A stretch of 64,000 nucleotides of DNA from Sphingobacterium puteale (GTDB lineage: Bacteria > Bacteroidota > Bacteroidia > Sphingobacteriales > Sphingobacteriaceae): the NCBI RefSeq assembly GCF_003627955.1, contig NZ_RBWS01000006.1, positions 248,001-312,000 on the forward strand, in the 5' to 3' direction. Below, in pieces: positions 1-9,963 of the stretch (position 1 is its first letter; every line of letters starts with the position of its first letter). The notes under the pieces were generated by a model. The model saw only the letters and a program-made list of their open reading frames with translations. It was not told the DNA's origin and did not search any database. The position numbers were made by a program, and so were the translations under genes.

Positions 1-2766
1 CAGGTTGCTGATTATTTTTTCCAGTTTGTCAAAGTCGAGGTCGACATTTACTTCTGTTGATGGGTTTTCAAATCGATATTTAATGTTTTTACGGTCGAAT
101 AAAGGCGCAAACATCGAAAAGATATTTTGACAAAAGGTGACCAGGTCTCCGTTAACGGTATTTAATGGCAAATTACTGCTTTCAATTTCTCTAAATTCCA
201 TTAATTGACTTATCAGGAACGTAAGCCGTTTGATATTTTTTTGGGAGATTTCATATTCTTTGATGTTTTCAATCTTATGATTGGAAAAAAGGTCTTCCTG
301 TATCGCCATAATAATAGCTAAGGGAGTCTTAAGTTCATGGGACATGTAGGTGAAAAAATCAAGCTTACTTTTATTCAGTTCCTCTAATTTAGACGTTTCT
401 ACTTCAGCCAGTTTTATCTTCAAGATTTTCAAATGCCGTCTTTTTAAGAACTTTCTAAATAGGATGAGGGCCACAATAACCAATGCCCCATATACCCACA
501 GGATAATATTGCTCAACAAGAAATGGGGTTTGATTTTGATCAGCATTTTTTTTGTCGCAATGATATTATTGTTCAGATCTACTAACTTAATATGGAGTTC
601 GTAATTTTTTGGTTTTAAGGAAGTAAAAGTTATTGTTCCTGAAGCTTTCGAAAGTTCATACCAACGCTTGTCAATGTCTTTTAAAGTATAAAATATGCGG
701 TAGTTTTCGCGGCTTTGCGGATCGAAATTTACTTGGTTCACTTCAATAGAAATCATATTTTGATCATAAGGTAGTACGATTTCATTCGTATGATCAATGC
801 CTTTTTCAAAATACTTTTTGTTTCTAAGTTGGCTGATATTAAATATTTTAAAATCAGAAAAGTAGAGTAAAGGTTTATGTGTTGGAAGTGGGTCTAACTG
901 TGGCGCCTTAAAAAAACATATTCCATCAACAGACCCAAAGTATAAGGTGTCATTGTAATAGTAGGCAGAGCGTTCGTTAAACCAGGACGTGTTTAAACCC
1001 CAGCTGACATTAAAATTTTTAATGGACCGGTCGGTATCAACACAGTACAAGCCATTTGTTGTTGATAGCCAGTACCGCTTCAAGTTGTCTTTCTTGATAC
1101 CATGTATTTGAACATTGATTTTTCCTCGACCGGGATAAGGAAGTAGGTGACCATTTCTGTCAATAAAATAAAGGTAGTTTTGCTTTGTCCCTAAAAGGAC
1201 ATTTTCTCCATCAAGGAGCATCGAAAGAAATTGTATCCTATTTCCCTTACTCAGTTCTTTCTTATATATTTTAGTTGTCTTTTTGCTCCAATCATAACAT
1301 ACGATCTCATCGAGGCAGCAAATCCATATCAGATGATTGTTTACCATGATGTCATTGATCGTCGAAGTCGTTTTAAGTAGAGTTGTAAAATTATCTTTAT
1401 GGCGGTCATATATGCTTACAAAACCATCTGTCCCCACAAGTAGATAATCCTGGTTGAGGTTTCGGATGGAGAATATTCTATTATTCGGTAAAGATGACGT
1501 GATGTTCTTGTCATATTGATAATGCTTGATTTTGCTTCCCTGATCAGCTAAACAGTATAAACCGTTTGATTCAGAACCAGCCCAAATATTTCCCTGAGCA
1601 TCTTCTTCTAGTGATATGATATTATCACTGATTTTGCTTTTTTCCTGATTAAACCTTTTTATTACCTGTGATTGTCCATTGTATACATTTATCCCGATGG
1701 CGTTGGTTGCAACCCAAAGCTGTTTTTTAGATGACATGAGAATATTGTTGATCACGATTCCACGGGCTCTTCCGGGATTGGTGACGTGTAAAAAATCTAA
1801 CCATGAATCATTTTTCGAGAGACAGAATGCTCCATTAAAATAAGTCCCCAATATCATGTCATCAGACTTACTTTTGTAGATTGCGCATACTGTAGAATTA
1901 AGTTCATTGTCAAAGTTCTCTATCAACATCCGATATTCTGTATACTGGTTGATATAATCAAATACAGCCACACCTTTGTTATGTCCTATCCAAAGTCTGC
2001 CCTCTGCGTCTTCGGCAATACTACATACATTTTGGATCTGTGCGGGTTGAGGTAGCTGCGCCTTAAATTTATTTTGGATGGGATCGAAGCGCAGGATACC
2101 GTGTCTTTTTGTTCCTACCCAGATCAGATTTTTGTTGTCACAGTACAGCGAGGTGATGAGCACATCCCTGTCGTAGCTCTCGGCGAAATTAAAACTGGCT
2201 AAGACATTCCCTTTTTTGTCACATTTAGCAACGGTGGTGAAGGTAGCTCCCCATAGGTTACCTTGATTATCCGCCTGAATCCTATTAAAATATACATTGT
2301 TATTGAGTATAGAAATTTTTTGTTCAGCCCATTTGTATAACGTGTTGTTGCAGAGTATTACTACAGCATCTGTTGTCAAGGCTAAGGCTTTCGACGTATT
2401 ATGCAATTCAGTTTTGATCAATAGCCTATATTTATTGGTGGTGAAATCATAGCAATATATGCCATTGTCGGCAGCGATGATCATTTCCTGTTTGAATGAT
2501 TTAATTTCGATGATTTTGCCGGGTTGAAAAAGTGAATCACTCATCGACTTTGGATTACCCATTATGTGAGCTCCATCATATAGGTTAATGCCGTCGCTGG
2601 TTCCTATCCAGACACGCCCAATAGGGTCTTCGGAGATTGCGGTTACCCGATTTGAGAGAAGGCCATTTTCTTGTGTTAGCTTATTATATTTTCTGATATG
2701 CTGTGCATCCAGTGATAGACAAGTAAACAGTAGATAACAAAATATGAAAAACGTTTTTAGAGTCAT
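1..2766 (-). CDS. Hybrid two-component system sensor, N-terminal 922 residues (gene runs off the window)
   Basis: The frame is open from ATG at 2766 to base 1, with no stop. It starts with a signal peptide (residues 1-21, ending SLDA). A long stretch of two-component propeller repeats follows, with recurrent motifs such as EDPIGRVWIGTSDG and EDAEGRLWIGHNKG. Next comes a Y_Y_Y-type domain, a single membrane helix (about residues 755-775) and a HisKA domain with the H-box YMSHELKTP; the phospho-acceptor is His810. The window ends just before the ATPase N-box. In this family the periplasmic propeller senses an oligosaccharide, and cytoplasmic receiver and AraC-type domains activate the adjacent sus genes. 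Divergent orientation from susC fits that role. The ATPase, receiver and DNA-binding parts are inferred, since they lie outside. Confidence 0.93.
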   Translation of the reverse strand, partial: MTLKTFFIFCYLLFTCLSLDAQHIRKYNKLTQENGLLSNRVTAISEDPIGRVWIGTSDGINLYDGAHIMGNPKSMSDSLFQPGKIIEIKSFKQEMIIAADNGIYCYDFTTNKYRLLIKTELHNTSKALALTTDAVVILCNNTLYKWAEQKISILNNNVYFNRIQADNQGNLWGATFTTVAKCDKKGNVLASFNFAESYDRDVLITSLYCDNKNLIWVGTKRHGILRFDPIQNKFKAQLPQPAQIQNVCSIAEDAEGRLWIGHNKGVAVFDYINQYTEYRMLIENFDNELNSTVCAIYKSKSDDMILGTYFNGAFCLSKNDSWLDFLHVTNPGRARGIVINNILMSSKKQLWVATNAIGINVYNGQSQVIKRFNQEKSKISDNIISLEEDAQGNIWAGSESNGLYCLADQGSKIKHYQYDKNITSSLPNNRIFSIRNLNQDYLLVGTDGFVSIYDRHKDNFTTLLKTTSTINDIMVNNHLIWICCLDEIVCYDWSKKTTKIYKKELSKGNRIQFLSMLLDGENVLLGTKQNYLYFIDRNGHLLPYPGRGKINVQIHGIKKDNLKRYWLSTTNGLYCVDTDRSIKNFNVSWGLNTSWFNERSAYYYNDTLYFGSVDGICFFKAPQLDPLPTHKPLLYFSDFKIFNISQLRNKKYFEKGIDHTNEIVLPYDQNMISIEVNQVNFDPQSRENYRIFYTLKDIDKRWYELSKASGTITFTSLKPKNYELHIKLVDLNNNIIATKKMLIKIKPHFLLSNIILWVYGALVIVALILFRKFLKRRHLKILKIKLAEVETSKLEELNKSKLDFFTYMSHELKTPLAIIMAIQEDLFSNHKIENIKEYEISQKNIKRLTFLISQLMEFREIESSNLPLNTVNGDLVTFCQNIFSMFAPLFDRKNIKYRFENPSTEVNVDLDFDKLEKIISNL

Positions 2767-2822
2767 TTTCTTTAGGCTTTGCTTATTTATCAAATAAACA
2801 ACTATGTATAGATTAAAAAATA

Positions 2823-2852
2823 TAATATCGTTTATTTAATTGTAATATCGTT
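2823..2852. promoter_or_regulatory. Direct repeat, candidate regulator binding site upstream of susC
   Basis: The decamer TAATATCGTT occurs at 2823-2832 and again at 2843-2852, exactly 20 bp apart (two helical turns). It lies in the 240-bp gap between the divergent sensor and susC genes, where hybrid two-component regulators of this family bind. A weak -7-like element, TATCTTTT, lies downstream at 2908-2915. Function is inferred from spacing and place only. Confidence 0.4.
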
Positions 2853-3005
2853 CAGCTCCTCAAAAAAAAATGATGAAAAATTAAATTCATCCATATTTAA
2901 ACCATATTATCTTTTTTAGTTGGAATAACTCCTTATTTTCGGGACGAAGTTGCGGATCACCTTGTTCTGCGGCACAATATAACCAATTACCAAATTTAGA
3001 AAGAG

Positions 3006-6000
3006 ATGAAAAGAAAAAAGTTAAACCATAATGTACTCTATTTTCTAGTTGTTTTTCTATTGGAGCCACCTGTCGTTCATGCGGCATGGAAAGCGAAAAC
3101 TATTTCTGTGGAGCGATATATCCGACAGGAAATTCGCAGCGGGCGTGTCCTTGACCCGCAGGGAATTCCACTCGCTGGTGCTAATATTAAAATAATGGGA
3201 ACGCAGACAGGTACCAAGACCGATAGTGAGGGACGGTTTAGTATTAACGTTCGTTCTGGACAAAGTCTGCAAGTCTCATTTTTGGGTTATAAACAGACTG
3301 TTGTTCAGGTCGAATCTGGCGTGGGAGAAATAACGATTAAACTTGAGCAGGACAGTTTTGGACTACAAGATGTCGTTGTCGTAGGATTTGGAAAGCAAAA
3401 AAAAGTAAATCTCACCGGGGCAGTCACATCTGTTTCAATGGCTGATATAGAAAGCCGTCCTATCACAAATGCTTCTATGGCATTAGCTGGAAAAGTGGCC
3501 GGACTGCAGGTGACCCAAAATTCAGGGCAGCCAGGTGCTGATGGCGGTACCCTAACGATCCGTGGGATCGGTACATTGAACAATACGTCACCCTTGGTCA
3601 TCATAGACGGGTTTGAAGCAGCTATTAATGATGTAGATCCCAAAGATATCGCCTCCATATCCGTACTAAAAGACGCTGCATCGGCATCAATATATGGCAA
3701 TAAAGCGGCTAATGGTGTTATTTTGATTACGACAAAACGGGGGCAGGAAGGAAAACTGAAAATAAAATATGATGGATATGCCGCAGCGCAACAAGTGACA
3801 CGATATCCAAAATTGTTGAATTCCTATGATTATCTAACGCTACTGAATGAAGCGAAAATGAATTCAGGTTTCCAGCCGCAGTATGACGATGAATATATAA
3901 GCCATTATAAAGATATTAAAGACCCTGTGCGCTATAGGGATTACAATTGGGCAGATTTCTATTTTAAGCCTGCATTACAGCAAAACCATTATTTACAGCT
4001 TAGTGGCGGCAAGGAAAATATTGTTTATGCCATTTCCGCAGGATACCTCAATCAAAAAGGTATTGTTGAGGGCACAAATTACGATAGATATAATTTCCGG
4101 TTCAACACCCAGCATTCATTTTTAAACAATAAAGCACATCTGGGGCTTACTGTGTCGGGCTATATTGGCAAGACAAAGGATCTGATTGAAGGAGCTGGAG
4201 CCACGATTGCACGAATTACCCAAATGGCGCCGTTTGTAATCCCAAAGATAGAAGGTTACGGATGGACCGATTGGTTCTATAGCGATGCAATTAAAGAAGC
4301 AGGGGGAGGGCAGACCTTTGATAATAGCAATTTGAATACAATCGCCAATTTGACTGTTAACCTTACGCCCCGGCTTACATTTGAAAGTGCATTGAGCTAT
4401 GTGGCCAATAATGATCGGCAGCTGTCTTATGCGCCAAATGTAGATCTATTTCTGGTTACTAGGGCCGCGGACGGAACCAGCATCATTGGAAAAAACAATT
4501 CTAGAGAATCTTCCATTAGCAAAAGCTCAAATAAATATGGTACTATTTCCAGCTGGGCAAACCTCAATTATGCTTATGATTTAGCAAAAGATCATCATTT
4601 TAAAGCTCTGGTAGGTTTTCAGCAATTTCAATGGAAAGGCAATTATTTCCAGACATCAATCAGGCGGCTGTCCGCCAATCTGCCTTACTTTAGTGTGGGC
4701 GACCCTTCCTCTGCCAAAAATAATGATTGGGGAAGCAAGGAAACCTCCGTTGGATTTTTCGGTAGGTTAAATTATGATTATAAGGGCAAATATCTATTTG
4801 AGGGTAACTTGCGGTACGATGGCGCTTCCAAATTTGCACGAGGCCACAAATGGGGTACATTTCCTTCATTTTCTGCCGGATGGCGTCTGTCGCAAGAACG
4901 TTTTTTCAAGAATATTAGTTTCGTTCAGGATCTAAAGATAAGAGGATCCTGGGGGATACTCGGCAACCAAAATATTGGCAACCCCTATGCTGGTGCTGAT
5001 ATATTAGCATTGGGAGGAAGACAGAACAATTATATTTTTAACAATCTCGACAACGTAGGTGCTGCCGTATCGGTGATCGCCAACAAGGGGCTTACCTGGG
5101 AACAGACGACACAGACTAATATCGGTATTGACCTACAGATTTTTAAGGATTTTAGTGTAACAGCCGACTACTACGTTAAAAATACAAGTGCTATCCTGCT
5201 GCAGCTGCCTATTTCCAGTACATTTGGATTTACAGATGTTCCCTTCCAGAATGCTGGTAAAATGCGCAACAACGGACTTGAGGTGGCGCTGGGATACCAT
5301 AAGAAAGTCAATGAATGGCTCTTCAAGGCCAATGTAGCCGTCGCCCACAATCAGAATCGCGTCACTGATCTGAAGGGAATGAGTCCGATTATTTTCGACG
5401 GTGCAATATTAAAAGAAGGCGTAGAGTCCACTTCGTTATTTGGATACGATACCGAAGGTATATATCAGAGTGAGAGTGAGATTCAGCAGCACCTCCGGAC
5501 TTTCGATGAGGATGGATATTCCTTGTTAAATTCATACGCAGGCCTGAGAGCTCAACCCGGAGATGTTAGGCTGAAAGATCAGAATGGTGATCGTATTATA
5601 AATGATAAGGATAAGGTGGTTTTGGGGCATACTTCTCCAGATTATATATTTTCTGCCGACCTTAATGTTCAATACAAGGCTTTTGAGCTGCGTACTCTTT
5701 TGGAGGGTACACAGGGGGGCAGAGGATGGAGTGCAGGACAGCTCGTTACACCATTTTTTAACGGAGGGTATAATGGGGCTAGCTGGCTTATGGACAGGTG
5801 GACGCCCGAGCAGCCCAATAATACCTATCAGCGTGTCTATTTTGACAATCAACGGAGCAATTTAAAGTCCAGTTATTTCGTAGAAGACCTCTCATATATT
5901 CGGGTCAAAAACATAGAATTCAGTTACAGCCTGGCTGATCAGGCACTTCGTAGGCTTTCGATACAAGGCTGTAGATTTTTTATAAGCGGACAAAATCTGC

Positions 6001-6122
6001 TGACATTGACAAACTATAAAGGTTTTGACCCGGAAGCTTCGGGCAATCCAAGAGAAGGAACAAGGATTGGAAACTATCCACAAGTGAAAACCTACACCGT
6101 TGGCGTGAATTTGACATTCTAA
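3006..6122 (+). CDS. SusC-like TonB-dependent outer-membrane transporter (RagA/SusC family)
   Basis: This 1038-residue protein has the full SusC layout. A signal peptide ends near VVHA (residue 27). A carboxypeptidase-D regulatory-like domain spans about residues 45-115 (VLDPQGIPLAGANIKIMGT). The TonB-box/plug start is DVVVVGFG, the plug has TIRGIGTLNNTSPLVIIDG and VLKDAASASIYGNKAANGV, and a 22-strand barrel ends in an aromatic C-terminus (NLTF). It should take up an oligosaccharide across the outer membrane using TonB energy, with the SusD protein encoded 10 bp downstream as lid. It diverges from the sensor gene, which probably controls it. The substrate is not shown by the sequence; the downstream beta-helix enzyme hints at a galactose-containing glycan. 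Confidence 0.96.
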   Translation: MKRKKLNHNVLYFLVVFLLEPPVVHAAWKAKTISVERYIRQEIRSGRVLDPQGIPLAGANIKIMGTQTGTKTDSEGRFSINVRSGQSLQVSFLGYKQTVVQVESGVGEITIKLEQDSFGLQDVVVVGFGKQKKVNLTGAVTSVSMADIESRPITNASMALAGKVAGLQVTQNSGQPGADGGTLTIRGIGTLNNTSPLVIIDGFEAAINDVDPKDIASISVLKDAASASIYGNKAANGVILITTKRGQEGKLKIKYDGYAAAQQVTRYPKLLNSYDYLTLLNEAKMNSGFQPQYDDEYISHYKDIKDPVRYRDYNWADFYFKPALQQNHYLQLSGGKENIVYAISAGYLNQKGIVEGTNYDRYNFRFNTQHSFLNNKAHLGLTVSGYIGKTKDLIEGAGATIARITQMAPFVIPKIEGYGWTDWFYSDAIKEAGGGQTFDNSNLNTIANLTVNLTPRLTFESALSYVANNDRQLSYAPNVDLFLVTRAADGTSIIGKNNSRESSISKSSNKYGTISSWANLNYAYDLAKDHHFKALVGFQQFQWKGNYFQTSIRRLSANLPYFSVGDPSSAKNNDWGSKETSVGFFGRLNYDYKGKYLFEGNLRYDGASKFARGHKWGTFPSFSAGWRLSQERFFKNISFVQDLKIRGSWGILGNQNIGNPYAGADILALGGRQNNYIFNNLDNVGAAVSVIANKGLTWEQTTQTNIGIDLQIFKDFSVTADYYVKNTSAILLQLPISSTFGFTDVPFQNAGKMRNNGLEVALGYHKKVNEWLFKANVAVAHNQNRVTDLKGMSPIIFDGAILKEGVESTSLFGYDTEGIYQSESEIQQHLRTFDEDGYSLLNSYAGLRAQPGDVRLKDQNGDRIINDKDKVVLGHTSPDYIFSADLNVQYKAFELRTLLEGTQGGRGWSAGQLVTPFFNGGYNGASWLMDRWTPEQPNNTYQRVYFDNQRSNLKSSYFVEDLSYIRVKNIEFSYSLADQALRRLSIQGCRFFISGQNLLTLTNYKGFDPEASGNPREGTRIGNYPQVKTYTVGVNLTF

Positions 6123-6132
6123 ACTAATCGAC

Positions 6133-7731
6133 ATGAACTCAAAACTATTGCTTTATACATTTATTATTTCAGGAATGCTATCTGCTTCCTGCCAAAATTA
6201 TCTGGATACGGTTCCCGAGGACAAAGTAACCCCTGAAAGCTTTCTGACAGGAGCGGAGCAAGCTAACACGCTATTAAACGGAGTATACAATCAATTGTAT
6301 TATGACAGTCCTGATAAGATGGTTCCTTATGTCTACGACAATATGAGTGATAATTCCTTCAATTCGCATTCCTGGGATCCTGCGCCACAATTTGCGTCCG
6401 GAACGCAGACGGGTGATAGTGATTTTACATTGGTCAAATGGAAATATAACTTTAGAGGTATCTCACGTGCAAATTCACTGCTCAAAGGACTCGCAGGCGC
6501 AGATGCGATCGCTAATTCGGACAAGGCCAAAATCAGTGCTGAAGCGCGTTTTTTAAGGGCATACTTCTATTTTGACCTCGTCTGTTTTTATGGCGAGGTA
6601 CCCATTTTGGACGAACAGACCGTTTTAAACAATCCCGAACGGGGCAAATTGGATGCGGTACTATCGTTTATAAACAACGATCTTGATTATGCCATAGACC
6701 AGCTTCCGGTCGCGTTAGGAGGAGAGCGTGCATCCAAAGGCGCGGCTTTGATGTTGAAACTTCGGGTGGCCGAATGGATGAACAAGCCTGAGCTTGTCAT
6801 TTCCCTGGCCCAGCAAATACAAAAACTGGGTTATCAGCTGTATCCTAATTACTTTGAGCTTTTTCAGCCAGCCGGTATTGAGCAAAAAGATAACCCCGAG
6901 ATTATCTTTAAGATCAACTATGCCAAAGATCTGCAGAGCAGCGAGGTTTCTAAAATCTTTGGCAATTGGAACAACTTTACGCCGACTCTCCAGATGGTTG
7001 ATAGTTATTATACTACGAATGGATATCCAATCCGTGACATCCGTACCACTGATGGTGCATTTGTTGCAGGCGACCCTAGTTACAATAAAGACCGCCCTTT
7101 TGACAATCGTGATCCGCGGTTGCAGTTATCCATCGTTGTTCCCGGTTCCGAGTTTAGATTGGATGGCCAAGGTTGGTATCAGGCACATTACATACCGGCC
7201 AACTGGGATGTCGCCACATCTTTTACTGTCCGTAAATTTGTTGATCCCTATCTCAAAACATTGACCAATGAAACTACAGATCGGATTGTGATGCGTTATG
7301 CAGAAGTGTTGCTTGCCTGGGCTGAGGCAGAGAATCAGCTTCATGGCCCCACGGCTCAAGTTTACGAACTGCTCGATAGAGTAAGATCACGTGTTGGGAT
7401 GGTGAAAGTATCTCAAGCGATGCCCAATATTTCCCAAGCCGTTATGACAGAAGTAATTCGCAATGAGAGACGAGTAGAGCTTTTTGCGGAAGGAAGACGA
7501 TGGTTTGATATTAGACGCTGGAAAATTGCTGAAACCGTTATGGTCGATGCACAAGGTTATGATAAATCCAAGCTTTCCTGGTATTCCGATGGTAATCTTA
7601 CAGCCTACTGGCAATATATCCCTATTGTCGTTGACCGTAGGTCTTTTAATCCGAACAGAGATTATCTCTGGCCGATACCGAATGAAGAGCTCAATGCTAA
7701 CCCCAATATACAACAGAACCCAGGATATTAA
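6133..7731 (+). CDS. SusD-like surface glycan-binding lipoprotein (RagB/SusD family)
   Basis: The 532-residue protein has a lipoprotein signal with lipidation Cys20 (LSASC), followed by the typical YLDTVPED segment. The alpha-helical SusD core has TPR-like helices (AEARFLRAYFYFDLV), and the C-terminal region holds RNERRVELFAEGRRWFDIRRW and ends QNPGY, both hallmarks of the family. It is predicted to sit on the outer surface and close over the SusC barrel, binding the incoming sugar. It starts 10 bp after susC. Its stop codon TAA overlaps or abuts the next open frame, so the genes form one operon. Confidence 0.96.
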   Translation: MNSKLLLYTFIISGMLSASCQNYLDTVPEDKVTPESFLTGAEQANTLLNGVYNQLYYDSPDKMVPYVYDNMSDNSFNSHSWDPAPQFASGTQTGDSDFTLVKWKYNFRGISRANSLLKGLAGADAIANSDKAKISAEARFLRAYFYFDLVCFYGEVPILDEQTVLNNPERGKLDAVLSFINNDLDYAIDQLPVALGGERASKGAALMLKLRVAEWMNKPELVISLAQQIQKLGYQLYPNYFELFQPAGIEQKDNPEIIFKINYAKDLQSSEVSKIFGNWNNFTPTLQMVDSYYTTNGYPIRDIRTTDGAFVAGDPSYNKDRPFDNRDPRLQLSIVVPGSEFRLDGQGWYQAHYIPANWDVATSFTVRKFVDPYLKTLTNETTDRIVMRYAEVLLAWAEAENQLHGPTAQVYELLDRVRSRVGMVKVSQAMPNISQAVMTEVIRNERRVELFAEGRRWFDIRRWKIAETVMVDAQGYDKSKLSWYSDGNLTAYWQYIPIVVDRRSFNPNRDYLWPIPNEELNANPNIQQNPGY

Positions 7732-7757
7732 TGTTCAATTCCTTAAAACTGAAACGT

Positions 7758-8837
7758 ATGAAGATACAATCCATCTATTTATTCATGCTCCTATTATCCA
7801 TTTCCTGTACAGAAAAGATAGAGTATGTTAATCCTACATGGGTACAACAGCTGTTACCGATGAATAGCACACAGATTAAAATTGATTATTTTGACAATGA
7901 GACGATGCAGGAATTCAGCTGGGTACAGCGGGAGGGAGCGACCTACACGTTGATGTTGGACGTTGACGAGAATTTTGGCAATCCAATTCGATACGAAGTG
8001 GGAACAAAAGCCAGCTATAAAATTACCAATCAGGAATTTTTGGATGATCTGAAGAAATTAAACCCATCATTTAAAAATTCAGGTCGCTTTTTTTGGAAAT
8101 TAGAACAGCGAAATCAAGGCAAGGTCGAGAGCGTATGGCGCTATTTTGATGCCTTGGTTTCAGTATCCAGCTTTGTCGACCCCCGTGACCAAGAACATTA
8201 CAAGGCATTGCAATTTGTCTTGCCCGGAGGCAAACTTGTTACTATGATGTCGGATAACCTTAGGGCAAAAGTATATGCAGACGGTACAGCCCTTCCGCTA
8301 CCTCGAAAACTAGCACCTGAAGACAGTCCAGCTGCTATTCGGAATATTGCCGGTGGATTTTATTCGTGGGGCACAGTCGTCCGTGATGAAGCCATCGCAC
8401 GGGAGAAAACCCTGGCTGGTGAAAATATTCAGGGTATTTGTCCAGATGGCTGGCATGTTCCTGCGTTAGCAGAGTGGAAAGAAGTCATCAATTACCTCGG
8501 ACCAAACTCAGGTAATAAAGTCAAAAACCCACAGTTCTGGATTCAAAATGGAGCAATTACAGATGAGGTCAAATTCAATATTGTGCCTTCAGGATTTTAT
8601 TGGAATGAAGGGCTTTCGTTTCTCACCGATCCGGGGACTATGTGCGGATTCTGGACTTCGTCGCCAGCCTTAAAAGGATATCAATATTCATGGGAAACAC
8701 TCTCAGCGGATCGCTCGGGTGAAGCATCAGCGGTGATTATTTACAATGATCCCGGTAATCCGGATATCAATACACAATCAAGGAGCAGCGCAGGCGGAGG
8801 TAATTTTCACTACAATGTACGTTGTATCATGAACTAA
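7758..8837 (+). CDS. SusE-like lipoprotein with C-terminal FISUMP (Fib_succ_major) domain
   Basis: A longer frame opens at 7731. The ATG at 7758 is preferred because it gives a clean lipoprotein signal, MKIQSIYLFMLLLSISC, with lipidation Cys17. The first half resembles the Ig-like repeats of SusE outer-membrane proteins. The second half contains CPDGWHVPALAEWKEV, then GFYWNEG, GFWTSSP and a terminal YNVRCI, the pattern of the Fibrobacter succinogenes major paralogous domain. It is probably a surface lipoprotein that binds the glycan taken up by the SusCD pair. Fusion of a SusE-like part with FISUMP in a sus operon is known in Bacteroidota. Binding specificity is unknown. Confidence 0.8.
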   Translation: MKIQSIYLFMLLLSISCTEKIEYVNPTWVQQLLPMNSTQIKIDYFDNETMQEFSWVQREGATYTLMLDVDENFGNPIRYEVGTKASYKITNQEFLDDLKKLNPSFKNSGRFFWKLEQRNQGKVESVWRYFDALVSVSSFVDPRDQEHYKALQFVLPGGKLVTMMSDNLRAKVYADGTALPLPRKLAPEDSPAAIRNIAGGFYSWGTVVRDEAIAREKTLAGENIQGICPDGWHVPALAEWKEVINYLGPNSGNKVKNPQFWIQNGAITDEVKFNIVPSGFYWNEGLSFLTDPGTMCGFWTSSPALKGYQYSWETLSADRSGEASAVIIYNDPGNPDINTQSRSSAGGGNFHYNVRCIMN

Positions 8838-8853
8838 ATTTAAGTTAACCATT

Positions 8854-9288
8854 ATGAAAAATAATATATATATCAGTTTCGTTTTCCTTAGCATCAATCT
8901 GTTTTTTTCCTGCAAAAACGATAATGAATTTTATGAGGTCGGGTTTCAGCCGACTGTATTGCTCAAACCGGTGGCAGATTCACTGGTTATATTGGATAAG
9001 AATAATCCAAGTATGCTGGTCGGATTCGAGTATTTTTCAAAGAGACCCTATATAGATTACAATCTTCTTATTGCTGTAGACCCCACGCTGACCACTAAAA
9101 GAAAAGTGATATCTGCCGGAGTAGGTGAAAAATATTTTTTGACTCACTTTGTTCTGGATTCACTGATGAACACGATGCATTTTAAATCGGGCGAACAAGG
9201 AAATATTTATTGGAAAGTTGAAGCTAAAAATTCCGAGTTCAGCACGACCGATGAGGTACGACGCTTAAAAGTACAGCGGTTTAAATAA
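8854..9288 (+). CDS. Small SusE/SusF-like surface lipoprotein
   Basis: The 144-residue protein has a lipoprotein signal with lipidation Cys20 (INLFFSC), followed by an acidic linker and one beta-rich Ig-like domain (LKPVADSLVILDKNNPS near the start, NIYWKVEAKNSEFSTTDEVR near the end). The same strand pattern is seen in the N-terminal half of the preceding protein, so the two may be related by duplication. It lies 16 bp after the FISUMP lipoprotein and 30 bp before the hydrolase. It probably serves as an accessory glycan-binding protein on the cell surface. No catalytic motif is visible. Confidence 0.65.
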   Translation: MKNNIYISFVFLSINLFFSCKNDNEFYEVGFQPTVLLKPVADSLVILDKNNPSMLVGFEYFSKRPYIDYNLLIAVDPTLTTKRKVISAGVGEKYFLTHFVLDSLMNTMHFKSGEQGNIYWKVEAKNSEFSTTDEVRRLKVQRFK

Positions 9289-9318
9289 TGATTAACCATA
9301 GAATTAAAAGTAGAAATT

Positions 9319-9939
9319 ATGAATAGGAAGTGTACTCCAAAGGCACTCCTGTTATTCCTTTGCTCAGTTTTGCTGGCCGGGATTCTAACAGGCTTTAAAT
9401 GGATGTCTGATCAACATGATGAAAAGATAACGATCGTTATGTTCGGTGATTCGATTACCAAAGGGGGAGATTGGGCGACATTATTAGGACGTAGCGACGT
9501 CAAAAATAGCGGTTTCCCTGGGTTTACCACCTCACATCTGGTCTGGCTATTAAAGGAAAACGTTATTGATTTAAAACCTCGTGTATGTTTTCTCGAGGGC
9601 GGTATTAATGACATCGGTGTGGGGATCCCTTTGAAACGTACCAAGAGCAATTACCGTTCGCTCATAGATGGGCTGAAAGAACATCAGATTGTACCCGTCG
9701 TCCAGTCCATTTTGTACCAACAGGATAATCCGGAGAGTAAGGTTCAGGTCGATAGCCTCAACAGCTATTTGAATGCCTATTGTCAAAGCAAAGGAATTTA
9801 CTATTTGGATATAAATACCAAACTTAGTTCGCCTACAGGCCTCAAGGCTAAGTACACTACTGATGGCACACATATCAACCAAGAAGCTTATGGGATTTGG
9901 GCGAGCGAAGTCAGGAATCTTTTAAAATCTATATTATAG
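9319..9939 (+). CDS. SGNH/GDSL-family esterase or acetylhydrolase, exported
   Basis: The 206-residue protein carries all SGNH blocks. Block I is FGDSITKGG with nucleophile Ser45; block III is GGINDIG with Asn97; block V is DGTHIN with Asp182 and His185. An N-terminal hydrophobic segment (residues 9-25) indicates export or membrane anchoring. Enzymes of this type in glycan loci remove acetyl or other ester groups from sugars, clearing the way for glycosidases. Its place between the SusE-like lipoproteins and the beta-helix enzyme supports such a role. The actual ester substrate is inferred, not seen. Confidence 0.85.
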   Translation: MNRKCTPKALLLFLCSVLLAGILTGFKWMSDQHDEKITIVMFGDSITKGGDWATLLGRSDVKNSGFPGFTTSHLVWLLKENVIDLKPRVCFLEGGINDIGVGIPLKRTKSNYRSLIDGLKEHQIVPVVQSILYQQDNPESKVQVDSLNSYLNAYCQSKGIYYLDINTKLSSPTGLKAKYTTDGTHINQEAYGIWASEVRNLLKSIL

Positions 9940-9963
9940 TATTGATCTTATAAGTCGTTTTTT

